This document shows, one piece after another, positions 8,136 to 16,641 of a stretch of 40,795 nt of DNA. The notes beneath the pieces were generated by a model that ran no database searches, was not told the origin of the DNA, and saw only the letters and a program-made list of their open reading frames with translations. Origin of the DNA: an uncultured Chloroflexus sp. (GTDB lineage: Bacteria; Chloroflexota; Chloroflexia; Chloroflexales; Chloroflexaceae). The stretch is from contig NZ_CALFBQ010000028.1 in the NCBI RefSeq assembly GCF_937951745.1, forward strand, positions 1 through 40,795, given 5' to 3'. Made by a program: the position numbers and the translations under genes. Numbering within the stretch: position 1 is the stretch's first letter; each line of letters begins with the position of its first letter.

Positions 8136-9524
8136 GTGAGTGAACCTCTGGGAAGCGCTCAGCGTCCGCTGCGCGTCGCGATTATTGGCGCCGGCCCGGC
8201 CGGTTTTTACACTGTTGAAGCGTTGCTCAAACAAAAAGATCTGGTCTGCCAAATCGACATCTTCAACCGCTTCCCCACCCCTTATGGATTGGTGCGCGAG
8301 GGAGTTGCCCCTGATCACCAATCGATCAAGGCGGTGACGCGCATTTACGACAAGCTAGCCGCCCACGCCAACGTTCGCTATTTCGGCAACGTCACTTTTG
8401 GGGTTGATATAACCCACGCTGACCTGCGCTCCTATTACGATCAGATCGTCTACGCCGTCGGCGCGCAGTCAGATCGGCGCATGGGCATTCCCGGCGAGGA
8501 TTTGTTCGGCAGCATGCCGGCAACCGCTTTCGTTGGCTGGTATAATGGCCGGCCCGACTACCGCGATCTTGAAGTTGATTTGAACGTTGAGCGAGTCGTG
8601 GTGGTGGGCAACGGGAATGTGGCGATGGATGTGACGCGCATTTTGGTGAGCGATCCCGATGAGCTGGCGAAAACCGATATTGCTGACCACGCACTGGCCG
8701 CGCTGCGCCAGAGCAAGGTACGCGAAGTGGTGATGTTAGGCCGGCGCGGGCCGGTGCAGGCCGCCTTCACCAATCCAGAATTGAAGGAGTTTGGTGAGCT
8801 GAAGGGAGTTGACATCATTGTCGATCCGGCCGACCTTGAACTTGATCCGCTGAGTGAAGCGGCGATGGCCGAGGATAAAACGGCGGCGAAGAATGTTGAG
8901 ATGCTGCGCGAATATGCCGCCCGCGGCGCCACCGGCGCGCCACGCCGGATCGTCATGCGCTTCCTTGTTTCCCCTATTGCTATTCACGGGGTTGATGGCC
9001 GGGTGACCGGCGTCACGATCGAGCGTAACAGATTGGTGCAGGCTGCCGACGGCAGCTTACGCCCGCGTGGCACCGGTGTGACTGAAGAGTTGAGCTGTGG
9101 TATGGTCTTGCGCTCGGTTGGGTATCGCGGCGAGCCGTTGCCCGACGTACCGTTTGATGAAGCGAGCGGCACCATTCCCAATCGCGATGGCCGAGTGCTG
9201 AATGGGCCAAACGGTGAACCGATCCTCGGCGAATACGTGGTCGGCTGGATCAAGCGCGGCCCGTCAGGCGTGATCGGAACCAACAAACCCGACGCGGTTG
9301 CCACCGTCAACAAGATGCTGGCTGATTTGCCCAACCTGCCGAACACGCCGCCCGCCGGCGACATCACCGATCTGTTGCGCGAGCGCGGGGTTGATTTTGT
9401 CACCTACGCTGATTGGCAGCGGCTGAACGAGTATGAAATGGCGCAGGGAGCGGCACAAGGCCGGCCACGGGTAAAGGTGACGCGGGTGGAAGAGATGATG
9501 GAGATTATCCGAGCTGGCCGCTGA
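8136..9524 (+). CDS. fprA: Ferredoxin--NADP(+) reductase, FprA/adrenodoxin reductase type
   Basis: This is a 462-residue FAD enzyme that moves electrons between NADPH and ferredoxin in the cytoplasm. The FAD loop GAGPAGFYTVE is near residue 17, followed by the family signature around FPTPYGLVREGVAPDH (about residues 47-62). The NADP-binding loop is VVGNGNVAMD near residue 152. The C-terminal part contains the GWIKRGPSGVIGTNK signature of the FprA/adrenodoxin reductase group, and the length is normal for it. The GTG start at 8136 follows AAAGGAGT with correct spacing. The stop overlaps the start of the next gene by one base (TGATG). In an organism with many ferredoxin-linked steps it probably supplies or recycles NADPH. 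Confidence 0.9.
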   Translation: MSEPLGSAQRPLRVAIIGAGPAGFYTVEALLKQKDLVCQIDIFNRFPTPYGLVREGVAPDHQSIKAVTRIYDKLAAHANVRYFGNVTFGVDITHADLRSYYDQIVYAVGAQSDRRMGIPGEDLFGSMPATAFVGWYNGRPDYRDLEVDLNVERVVVVGNGNVAMDVTRILVSDPDELAKTDIADHALAALRQSKVREVVMLGRRGPVQAAFTNPELKEFGELKGVDIIVDPADLELDPLSEAAMAEDKTAAKNVEMLREYAARGATGAPRRIVMRFLVSPIAIHGVDGRVTGVTIERNRLVQAADGSLRPRGTGVTEELSCGMVLRSVGYRGEPLPDVPFDEASGTIPNRDGRVLNGPNGEPILGEYVVGWIKRGPSGVIGTNKPDAVATVNKMLADLPNLPNTPPAGDITDLLRERGVDFVTYADWQRLNEYEMAQGAAQGRPRVKVTRVEEMMEIIRAGR

Positions 9525-10666
9525 TGCGCATTGTGATGATCGCGCCCTTCGGCATCAGACCGAAGGGCACCCTACTGGCCCGGATGTTGCCATTGGCGCA
9601 GGCGTTGCACCGGCGCGGCCACACCGTTACGATTTTGGCGCCGCCGGTGCATAATCCGGCTGATGGCGGCACAACCCGCGACTACAGCGGGGTAACGGTG
9701 ACCCATACCCCCACACCACCTCTCGGCGGCCCGCCAGCAGCCCTCTGGCATACTGTGGCGCTCTGGAGCAGGGCGCGCCGGTTACAGCCCGATGTACTCC
9801 ACCTCTTCAAACCCAAAGGATTCGGCGGGTTAGCAGTGCTAGCTCGTGGCAGAGTGCCGCTCGTGGTTGATTGCGACGATTGGGAAGGGTCGGGTGGATG
9901 GAACGACTTGCTACCATATCCGCCACCGGCCAAGGCGTTATTTGCGTGGCAAGAGCGCGATCTGCCGCGCCGCGCCGGCGCGGTCACGGTCGTTTCGCAT
10001 ACACTCGAAACCTTGGTCTGGGCCATGGGTGTGCCCCCGCAGCGCGTTTTTTATCTACCAAACGGCGCGCCAGCTACTGAACCGTTACCGCTGCAGCCTA
10101 CACCTCACCCCACCATTCTCCTCTACACCCGCTTCTGGGAACTCGATTTGGCTGAAGTAGCAACCGCGCTAGCGACGATCCACCGCGCGCGACCTGACGC
10201 GCGCCTCTTGCTGATCGGCAAAGGCGAGCGCGGCGAAGAGCAGCAGCTTTTGGCGCTGGCCACAACGCAAGGTTGGGCAGCGATGATTGATAACCGTGGC
10301 TGGCAAGAACCGGCGGCGATTCCTCAATTGCTTGCCAGCGCCGATGTGGCGCTAGCGCCGATTCGCGATACGTTGATCAACCGCGCGCGCGGCATGGCCA
10401 AACTCGTGGAACTGCTCGCCGCGGGCTTGCCGATTGTGGCCAGCGATGTCGGCACGGCCCGCGACTACCTCGCGCCTGACGCCGGCATCCTGACGCCGCC
10501 CGGCGATGCGCAGGCGCTGGCCGCCGCAACCCTTGAATTGTTAGCCGACGAAACGGCGCGCACCCGCTTGCGCGCTGCCGCAAGAGCAGCGTCACACCGC
10601 TTGGCATGGCCGAACCTCGCCCCAATTGCTGAAGCAGCCTACCAGCAAGCCACTGTTCGCGCATAG
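9524..10666 (+). CDS. GT4-type (GT-B fold) glycosyltransferase
   Basis: The product has 380 residues. The N-terminus IVMIAPFGIRPKGT and a central DCDDWEG segment belong to the acceptor half. The C-terminal half contains the donor-binding region with MAKLVELLAAGLPIVASDVG (about residues 290-310), the E-x7-type motif of nucleotide-sugar transferases of family 4. No membrane segment is obvious, so it is likely cytosolic or peripheral. It is coupled by overlap to the FprA-like gene, although a functional link is not clear. Donor and acceptor cannot be told; cell-envelope glycolipid or polysaccharide synthesis is the usual role. The 294-base gap that follows holds no gene I recognise. Confidence 0.85.
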   Translation: MRIVMIAPFGIRPKGTLLARMLPLAQALHRRGHTVTILAPPVHNPADGGTTRDYSGVTVTHTPTPPLGGPPAALWHTVALWSRARRLQPDVLHLFKPKGFGGLAVLARGRVPLVVDCDDWEGSGGWNDLLPYPPPAKALFAWQERDLPRRAGAVTVVSHTLETLVWAMGVPPQRVFYLPNGAPATEPLPLQPTPHPTILLYTRFWELDLAEVATALATIHRARPDARLLLIGKGERGEEQQLLALATTQGWAAMIDNRGWQEPAAIPQLLASADVALAPIRDTLINRARGMAKLVELLAAGLPIVASDVGTARDYLAPDAGILTPPGDAQALAAATLELLADETARTRLRAAARAASHRLAWPNLAPIAEAAYQQATVRA

Positions 10667-10960
10667 CCAACCGCCGATGGACTATGGTATGATAGTCTCT
10701 TGGCTATGCACGTCATGACCAAGATGTCTGCTTGACAACAGACTTTGGCCCATCCAGACTATATCTAATCTAAGCGAAGCCAAGGATCGCGCTTCCCACA
10801 AAAGCTTCATTCCGGCATCTGATGGAGTGAGGTCAGCGAAGTGGCACACTAAAGATGCCGTATTGCCTGTGCTGTTGCGATGCGCCATTAACGAACCTAG
10901 CCGGATCGCCAATGATTTAATTGTTAGAAGATACTGAAACCGGTTTCGTAACTATCGCCT

Positions 10961-12118
10961 ATGGCAAACCAACCTCCCGGCCGGATACTCGTCATTGATG
11001 ACAGTGAACACAATCGATACTTGCTTGCGCGCCAGCTCGACCGGCGCGGCCATACGGTCGTCACAGCGATCCACGGGCGGCAGGGATTGGAATATGCGCA
11101 GCAGCAACCTTTCGATGTCATTCTGCTTGACCTCATGATGCCCGAAATGGATGGCTTTACCGTGCTTGATCAGCTCAAGTGCGACTCACAGATGCGCCAC
11201 ATTCCGGTCATCGTGATTTCGGCGATTGATGAGATCGACGATGTGGTGCGGTGCATTGATGCCGGCGCCGAAGATTACCTCACAAAGCCAATTAACACGA
11301 CCCTGCTGCACGCCAAAGTGAATGCTTGTCTGGAACGAAAACGGTTGCGCGACCAAGAGCAAGCGCATCTGATAGCGATCCGCTATGAACTCGAGCTGGG
11401 GCGGCGCATGCAAGCCGATTTCTTGCCGGAACGTCTACCGCACATTGACGGCTGGGAGATCGCAGCAGCGTTTGTGCCGGCGCGAGAAGTAGCCGGTGAT
11501 TTTTATGACGCCTTTATCTTGCCCGATCAACGGCTGGTTTGTCTGCTGGGTGATGTTTGTGATAAAGGTGTGGGAGCAGCGATCTTTATGGCGTTAACCC
11601 GGTCGCTTTTGCGCGCGTTTGCTGAACAAGCCGCGCTGAACGGCGACGATCCACTGCGCGCTGTAGCGATGACCAACGAGTATATTGCGCGCCACCATCA
11701 CGCGAGTCGCACCTTCTCGACCATTTTCTTTGCGATCATTGATCCGGCCAGCGGAACCGTACAGTATGTGAATGCCGGCCACCCAGTGCCGATTTTGATC
11801 CGTGCCGATAGTAGGGTTGAAATGTTGTTATCGACCGGGCCAGCCGTCGGCTGGATCACCAATGCGCGCTTTACAACCGAGACAACCAAGCTAGAGATAG
11901 GCGATCGGCTCTTCGCCTACACCGATGGTGTCACCGAGGCGCGGTCACCCAACGGCGCGCTGTTTAGCGAGGAACGGCTGCTGGCAACGATCGATCCGGC
12001 ACTCAACGGCGCGCGTCATCTCGAAGCCATACAACGGGCAGTGATGGCGTATACGATGCGCCAGCAGCCAGAGGATGATTTGACGATGTTGGTCGTCTGG
12101 CGGTACAGCGCGGCGTGA
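10961..12118 (+). CDS. Response regulator with PP2C (RsbU/SpoIIE) phosphatase output
   Basis: The product has 385 residues. A receiver domain occupies residues 1-125 with acidic pocket DD (13-14), phospho-acceptor Asp57 (ILLDLMMPEMDG) and a conserved Lys in YLTKPI. A short coiled coil follows, then a PP2C-type Ser/Thr phosphatase domain (about 170-385) with metal ligands in AGDFYDAF, GDVCDKGVGAA and the terminal DDLTMLVV. Proteins of this layout dephosphorylate anti-anti-sigma factors in partner-switching stress or motility control. No cognate histidine kinase, STAS or anti-sigma gene lies next to it, so the target is unknown. No clear Shine-Dalgarno sequence precedes the ATG. A convergent thiolase gene follows across a shared hairpin. 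Confidence 0.9.
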   Translation: MANQPPGRILVIDDSEHNRYLLARQLDRRGHTVVTAIHGRQGLEYAQQQPFDVILLDLMMPEMDGFTVLDQLKCDSQMRHIPVIVISAIDEIDDVVRCIDAGAEDYLTKPINTTLLHAKVNACLERKRLRDQEQAHLIAIRYELELGRRMQADFLPERLPHIDGWEIAAAFVPAREVAGDFYDAFILPDQRLVCLLGDVCDKGVGAAIFMALTRSLLRAFAEQAALNGDDPLRAVAMTNEYIARHHHASRTFSTIFFAIIDPASGTVQYVNAGHPVPILIRADSRVEMLLSTGPAVGWITNARFTTETTKLEIGDRLFAYTDGVTEARSPNGALFSEERLLATIDPALNGARHLEAIQRAVMAYTMRQQPEDDLTMLVVWRYSAA

Positions 12119-12210
12119 GGTGAGGGGTTGTTTTTACTATGCCGCTGCAGACGCCTACCCCCCTAGCGGCGCTCGTATCCCCCAACGCTGGCATTTAGTC
12201 CTCTGGTGAA

Positions 12211-12239
12211 GGAGCGACGTTGGCGAGCAACGTCGCTCC
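12211..12239. terminator. Bidirectional hairpin between convergent genes
   Basis: An 11-bp perfect stem (12211-12221 with 12229-12239) with a 7-base loop sits between the PP2C regulator stop and the thiolase stop. It lacks a long T-tract, and the core GACGTT resembles the dispersed palindrome at 21721, so it may also be a repeat. Confidence 0.6.
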
Positions 12240-12247
12240 GGCTGAGG

Positions 12248-13429
12248 TTAGCGCACTTCAACTTCCAGCGCGACGGCTTCACCACCACCAAGACACAGGG
12301 CAGCGATGCCGCGTTTACCGCCGCGTTGCCGCAGAGCCGAGATCAGCGTCACCAGCACGCGCGTACCGCTCGCACCGATCGGATGGCCGAGCGCAATCGC
12401 GCCGCCATGGACATTCACCCGGTCAGCGTCGAGGGCAAGAGCACGGAGATTCGCAATGACTTGCGCCGCAAACGCTTCATTAATTTCAAACAGATCGTAA
12501 TCGTCGAGCGTGCGCCCGGCGCGTTTCATCAACCGTTCGATCGCAAAGGCAGGCGCGGTGAAAACTTCAAGCGGCTTGACCGCTGCCTGCGCAGCCACTC
12601 CGATCCGGGCTAGCGGTTGCAAACCCAACTGGGCCGCCCGGCTGGCGCTCATCAACACCACTGCTGCCGCGCCATCGGTAATGCCGGGAGCGTTACCAGC
12701 AGTGACGGTGCCATCAGCGACAAACGCCGGTTTGAGCTTGGCCAGCGCCGCCAGCGAGGTGTCGCGCCGTGGCCCTTCATCAACTGTCACCACGTTAGTC
12801 TGCCCTTTCGGTCCCGGCACTGTCACCGGCACAATCTCCTCGTCAAAGGCACCGCGGTCTTGGGCTGCGATCGCGCGCTGGTGCGATTGCAGCGCATAAG
12901 CGTCTTGCTGTTCGCGGGTGACGTGAAACGTGCGCGCAATCCATTCGGCGGCAGCGCCCATATGATGGTTTTCAAATGCGCACCACAACCCATCGTGAAC
13001 CGTGGCATCGATCACTTGGCCGTGACCTAGCCGATAGCCGTGCCGCGCCTGCGGCAACAAGTAAGGGCCGCTGCTCATATGCTCCATGCCGCCGGCCACC
13101 AGCACGTCGGCTTCGCCGGCCTTGATCAGCGCCGCGCTAACCATAACGGCTTTCAGCCCACTGCCGCAGACCTTGTTGACCGTCAACCCGCCAACCGAGT
13201 CTGGCAAACCACCGCGGAGCGCTGCTTGCCGGGCTGGTGATTGGCCCAAACCGGCGGTAACGACGCACCCCATGATACATTCATCGACCATTGCCGGTTC
13301 GATCCCGGCCCGTTGCACAGCAGCCCGCACGGCAGCTGCGCCTAAATCAATGGTGCCGAGGCCGCTGTAGGCGCTGTTAAAGCGGCCAATCGGCGTGCGC
13401 ACTGCGCTCACAATGACTACATCGTCCAT
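12248..13429 (-). CDS. Acetyl-CoA C-acetyltransferase (thiolase)
   Basis: This is a 393-residue thiolase that condenses two acetyl-CoA to acetoacetyl-CoA or runs the reverse cleavage. The nucleophilic Cys is in [12 protein letters not shown] (near residue 88), the His is in [15 protein letters not shown] (near 350), and the second catalytic Cys is in [13 protein letters not shown] (near 380). The N-terminal [11 protein letters not shown] signature is also present. Length is normal. The start has GAGGAA upstream. It could serve polyhydroxybutyrate synthesis, isoprenoid precursor supply or fatty-acid breakdown; no phaB, phaC or acyl-CoA dehydrogenase lies nearby to decide. Confidence 0.93.
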   Translation of the reverse strand: MDDVVIVSAVRTPIGRFNSAYSGLGTIDLGAAAVRAAVQRAGIEPAMVDECIMGCVVTAGLGQSPARQAALRGGLPDSVGGLTVNKVCGSGLKAVMVSAALIKAGEADVLVAGGMEHMSSGPYLLPQARHGYRLGHGQVIDATVHDGLWCAFENHHMGAAAEWIARTFHVTREQQDAYALQSHQRAIAAQDRGAFDEEIVPVTVPGPKGQTNVVTVDEGPRRDTSLAALAKLKPAFVADGTVTAGNAPGITDGAAAVVLMSASRAAQLGLQPLARIGVAAQAAVKPLEVFTAPAFAIERLMKRAGRTLDDYDLFEINEAFAAQVIANLRALALDADRVNVHGGAIALGHPIGASGTRVLVTLISALRQRGGKRGIAALCLGGGEAVALEVEVR

Positions 13430-13487
13430 AAGCTGTTCCTCACAGTGCAGGAATAAATGGTGACAACCACCAGCAATGATACCGGAT

Positions 13488-13517
13488 ATTATAGCGGGCT
13501 ATGTTTCAAGATACCAA
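13488..13517 (-). promoter_or_regulatory. Predicted promoter of the thiolase gene
   Basis: On the minus strand TTGGTA (13517-13512) and a perfect TATAAT (13493-13488) are spaced by 18 nt. They overlap the last codons of the upstream flavoprotein gene, about 60 bases before the thiolase ATG. Confidence 0.5.
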
Positions 13518-14789
13518 CCCGCGCAACTGCCGGTAGAGGGACACCACGCTACTGCCGTTGTCGTACCCCGGCGGCAGCCATGACGCTGGTCGCAACAGCC
13601 ACAAACCAGCTTGCGCTGCCGGCGGGCGGGTGGGCGGGATGGTTGGATCGGGGAGCAGAGCGGTCGTCAACCCATCCAGCTTCTCGTTCGCCAAACTTGG
13701 CAGCGCGGTTGCAACGGCGGCTTGCAAGACCGCGCCGAGCGCCTGCCGTAGCTGGCGCCGTTCATGCGGAGTGGCGCGGCTCAACTGCGCGACTTCTGGG
13801 CTAGCGAGCCGCATCGCAACGGTCACACGCCGGTGCGTCTCCGTTTCAGCAGCCGGGGAGAGACTAATCGTCACCGGTAGCGAAGAACCGGCCACAATCT
13901 GGTAGAGGGGTGTGTCAGCGGGCAGGCGCGAGCGTTCAACAGCAAAGTAGCCGGTCGCGATGATTGGCGAACGCGCACCGGTGCGCGCGGCCAAGCGCCA
14001 TGCCGCTGGGCCAAGGACAATGGCACGGGCAAACACCTCTTCGCCATTAGCGAAGCGCACCCCTGCCACCCGGATAGGCGTGGTGATCAGAGCCACTGCC
14101 CGCTGTTTAGCGCGCCATTCACCGCCAGCGCGGATCAAGGCATCGGTAAAGAGGCGGATGAGCGTCCCGGCATCGCCGGCCACGGTTTCAGCAGGGGGAA
14201 GGAGCGCCACACTACCAGCCGGCCACGGACAATGATCGCTTGCCGGCAGACCGCTGGCCGCAAGGATCGTATCCACAACGTTGCGCAGCGCCGGATCGAC
14301 GATACCGTAGCGGCACAACATATCGCCTGCTGTCAACCGTTGCTGGCGCAGCACTTGCATTTGGGCCAGTGGATCAAACCGCTCGGCCAAGCGCAACGCC
14401 GCAGCAGCCGCCGTCTCTTGGGCTTGCCAGAAACGACCGGCGGCATCAGCTTGAGCAGGAAAGAGTGCGCGCCGGCTCCGGCGCCACTGGCCCAGATCGC
14501 TGGGCACGTCAATCACTCGCTGCGCTAGATACAGCCGCCACGCCGGGTCACGCCGCACAACCGGTAGGTAGACCCCCAGATACGCCGCGATCTGCGCATA
14601 CGGCCCATCACGCACACCGGCCCACTGCGGCGGTACGGTATCGTACCAGCAATTACCGCAACGCACCACCGGCTGCAAAGCTCCGGCACCGGTAAGCAGC
14701 ACCGCGTGGCCGTCGTTGGCTAAGAGCGCAGCAAGCGCCGCTTCAGCAGCGGTGTTGCCAACAATGATGAAATCGAAGCGTGCGGACAA
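13506..14789 (-). CDS. CrtI/amine-oxidase-like flavoprotein with a degenerate dinucleotide loop
   Basis: The product has 427 residues and the general pattern of phytoene-desaturase-like or carotenoid-isomerase-like oxidoreductases: an N-terminal beta-alpha-beta unit (FDFIIVGNTAAEAALAALL), a mid-domain VxFANGEEVFARAIVLG strand pair, and a C-terminal PPGYDNGSSVVSLYRQ segment. The FAD loop is VGNTAAEAA instead of V-G-x-G-x-x-G, so FAD binding may be weak or altered. It begins with TTG, which has GGAGGA six bases upstream, inside the end of the preceding gene; the ATG nearby is in another frame. It lies two bases after the membrane protein gene and is surely co-transcribed with it. A role in carotenoid or quinone modification is possible but unproven. 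Confidence 0.6.
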   Translation of the reverse strand: MSARFDFIIVGNTAAEAALAALLANDGHAVLLTGAGALQPVVRCGNCWYDTVPPQWAGVRDGPYAQIAAYLGVYLPVVRRDPAWRLYLAQRVIDVPSDLGQWRRSRRALFPAQADAAGRFWQAQETAAAAALRLAERFDPLAQMQVLRQQRLTAGDMLCRYGIVDPALRNVVDTILAASGLPASDHCPWPAGSVALLPPAETVAGDAGTLIRLFTDALIRAGGEWRAKQRAVALITTPIRVAGVRFANGEEVFARAIVLGPAAWRLAARTGARSPIIATGYFAVERSRLPADTPLYQIVAGSSLPVTISLSPAAETETHRRVTVAMRLASPEVAQLSRATPHERRQLRQALGAVLQAAVATALPSLANEKLDGLTTALLPDPTIPPTRPPAAQAGLWLLRPASWLPPGYDNGSSVVSLYRQLRGLVS

Positions 14790-14792
14790 TGC

Positions 14793-15152
14793 TCATCCTC
14801 CGGTCTCGTAGAGCCGCGCCACCACGATCAAGAGCATCAACAAGATGCCGGCATACGACAACCCGACCACTCGCACAGGCCGGTCACGCACCGCCAGCGC
14901 GGTTGCCGGGATGAGGGCCACCGCCACCACACCGTAGATGAGGTGCAACGCCATCCGGGCAAGATCGGCCTGCCAAAGCAAGGGAAGCCCGATGGCCGCC
15001 TGCGCCATGATCAGCAGTTGCAATATCCCACTTAGCGGCTGCATCCCGCCACGATTGCGCCATGCTATCACCAAAGCCCAGAGCACGCCAACCGCGATCA
15101 CGATGGTAATGGTGAGTTGTAACCGGCTATGCAAGGCAATGAGTCGCTCCAT
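14793..15152 (-). CDS. Small four-helix membrane protein, unknown function
   Basis: The product has 119 residues with four predicted membrane helices (about 10-30, 40-60, 65-87 and 95-115) and little else. His residues sit near the start of helix 1 (ALHSRLQ) and in helix 3 (MALHLIYG), an arrangement seen in some small haem-binding membrane proteins. Whether it binds haem is speculation. It is the first gene of a two-gene minus-strand operon with the CrtI-like flavoprotein, whose ribosome binding site lies inside its final codons. I do not recognise the family by name. Confidence 0.7.
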   Translation of the reverse strand: MERLIALHSRLQLTITIVIAVGVLWALVIAWRNRGGMQPLSGILQLLIMAQAAIGLPLLWQADLARMALHLIYGVVAVALIPATALAVRDRPVRVVGLSYAGILLMLLIVVARLYETGG

Positions 15153-15225
15153 ATCGGCGCTATTGTAGCACGACCAGCAGCGGGGCTAAATACGGTATAC
15201 TGGAACAAAGCGGAACTACCGCTGA

Positions 15226-15331
15226 ATATCATTTCGTGATGTTGAGAGGTTGTAATGGTGCGCACACGGTGTGCGCGCAGCGATCTCTTCTACTTGGGGA
15301 CACTACCTCTTTGCATTGCGCGAAATGATAT
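15226..15331. ncRNA. Structured inverted-repeat element (candidate ncRNA or leader)
   Basis: The outer arms 15226-15236 and 15321-15331 are an 11-bp perfect inverted repeat. Inside, 15245-15250 pairs with 15305-15310. A central GC-rich hairpin has arms 15260-15266 and 15270-15276. The three helices nest correctly and give a 106-nt cruciform or RNA fold. It lies in a gene-free stretch and ends 21 bases before a candidate 34-residue membrane protein. It could be a riboswitch-like leader, a small RNA or a palindromic mobile repeat. Confidence 0.45.
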
Positions 15332-15352
15332 GCTGATCCCCACAATGATTTT

Positions 15353-15457
15353 ATGTTAAGTATTAGCATTGTCGAATGCCTTATCGTCTTGATCCTTGTG
15401 GCGGTTGTGGCCGCGATTGCCTTTCGCGCCGGCTATTTTCGCGGGCGAAGGCAGTAG
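15353..15457 (+). CDS. Candidate 34-residue single-pass membrane protein
   Basis: This very short reading frame encodes an N-terminal nine residues, about 15 consecutive hydrophobic residues (LIVLILVAVVAAIAF) and a basic tail (GYFRGRRQ). This is a typical layout for a small inner-membrane peptide with its positive end in the cytoplasm. No good Shine-Dalgarno sequence precedes the ATG. The chance of so clean a hydrophobic-then-basic pattern arising from non-coding DNA is modest, so it is listed as a candidate. It follows the structured element at 15226-15331. Function is unknown. Confidence 0.4.
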   Translation: MLSISIVECLIVLILVAVVAAIAFRAGYFRGRRQ

Positions 15458-15754
15458 TTTCGCCGGTAGTGGCGATGGTTTGGCCCGCGGCGCCTGTGTC
15501 TGGCTGAAACTGGCGATTGATAGCTTGTGGCAGTGCCAATGATGCCAGCCGTTTAGAGAGGCGAATACTCGCAGCAGCACGCTCGCGCCATTGCAGGAGA
15601 TTGATTCGGACGGGTTACGCCCTCGCAATGACAGAGGGCACGCTTTACGCCTTATGACGCTGGCATCGCTGCTGCCAACGGATTCGACGCTCGTGCGGTT
15701 TGTGCGCGACGTTAGGAGGGGAGGACCAGCAGAGAGGCAGCTTGAGACATTACT
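15458..15754. other. Intergenic stretch with no clear gene
   Basis: About 300 bases upstream of the EamA transporter. A possible 61-codon frame here has poor protein character. Around 15598-15640 there is a GATTGATTCGGACGGG...CGCAATGACAG stretch of the kind often found as a dispersed repeat. No promoter was convincing. Confidence 0.4.
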
Positions 15755-16591
15755 ATGGGCATTATCTACGGCCTAATTGCTGCGTTAGGATGGGGAACCG
15801 GTGATTTCCTGATCACCCGCGCTACTCGCCAGCTCGGCTGGCAATGGACACTCTTGTTCGCCCAGATGGCTGGTATCGTGGCCATCGGTCTAGTACTCCT
15901 TGGTCGCGGCGATCCGCTGCCGCCATGGGGGCCGGATTGGTTGGCAGCGGTGGCGGTCAATCTGCTCAATGTCACCGGCACGCTGTTGCTCTACCGCGCT
16001 TTCACAATCGGCACGCTGGCCATCGTCTCGCCGATCTCGGCCAGTTTTGCGGCAGTGACGGCAGCGTTGGCGCTCCTCGATGGCGAGACGTTGGGCATGA
16101 TCACGCTGGCCGGCACCGGCTTCGTGATCGGTGGGGTGATCGTAGTGTCACGCGGGCCGGGGACAGCGCACACCAATCTGCGCGGCGTGCCGGAAGCGAT
16201 TGGGGTGGCGATCAGTTTTGGTCTCTTCTTTTGGCTGATCGGTGATATCACAGCGACCTTCGGCATCGCATGGCCAGTCTTGATCGGGCGGGTCGTGACG
16301 GTATTGGCAGCAGCGATGATCCTCGCCTTCAGCCGACCGGCGCTGCCGCAATTGACCGCGGCGCGCGGTGGTCTGATCATCGCGGCCAGCGTGCTCGACA
16401 CCATCGCCTTCCTCAGCTTCAACACCGGGATTGCTACCGCCTACGTCAGCGTCGTCACGGCACTCGCCTCGATCTTCAGCGCTGTGACGGTTGTGCTGGC
16501 GTGGCTAGTGCTACGCGAGCGGCTGGCGCGGAGCCAATGGCTTGGCGTAGCCGGCATTTTGGTGGGGGTCTTATTGGTGAGTTTGCCGTAA
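15755..16591 (+). CDS. EamA-family (drug/metabolite transporter) permease
   Basis: This is a 278-residue integral membrane protein with about ten helices arranged as two EamA repeats (about 1-130 and 145-278). It begins with the typical GLIAALGWGTGDFLITRA, and each repeat ends in the family's A-S/I-F-S-A-V-T...G-E/R-L pattern (ALASIFSAVTVVLAWLVLRE in repeat 2). Such proteins export or exchange small metabolites such as amino acids or nucleotide sugars; the substrate cannot be read from sequence. It is a single gene and ends at a strong hairpin shared with a convergent CPBP protease gene. Confidence 0.88.
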   Translation: MGIIYGLIAALGWGTGDFLITRATRQLGWQWTLLFAQMAGIVAIGLVLLGRGDPLPPWGPDWLAAVAVNLLNVTGTLLLYRAFTIGTLAIVSPISASFAAVTAALALLDGETLGMITLAGTGFVIGGVIVVSRGPGTAHTNLRGVPEAIGVAISFGLFFWLIGDITATFGIAWPVLIGRVVTVLAAAMILAFSRPALPQLTAARGGLIIAASVLDTIAFLSFNTGIATAYVSVVTALASIFSAVTVVLAWLVLRERLARSQWLGVAGILVGVLLVSLP

Positions 16592-16596
16592 ACGAC

Positions 16597-16625
16597 AGCG
16601 GGCGGTAGTCAAGCTACCGCCCGCT
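16597..16625. terminator. Bidirectional terminator hairpin
   Basis: A 12-bp perfect stem (16597-16608 with 16614-16625) with a TCAAG loop lies between two convergent genes, 5 bases after the EamA stop. Its inner stem and loop match those of the hairpin at 29121-29153. Confidence 0.8.
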
Positions 16626-16641
16626 ACAATCATCCGTTGCG

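Noticed and set aside
15591-15776. 61-codon frame before the EamA gene
   Set aside because: Overlaps the EamA start in another frame and has weak protein character.
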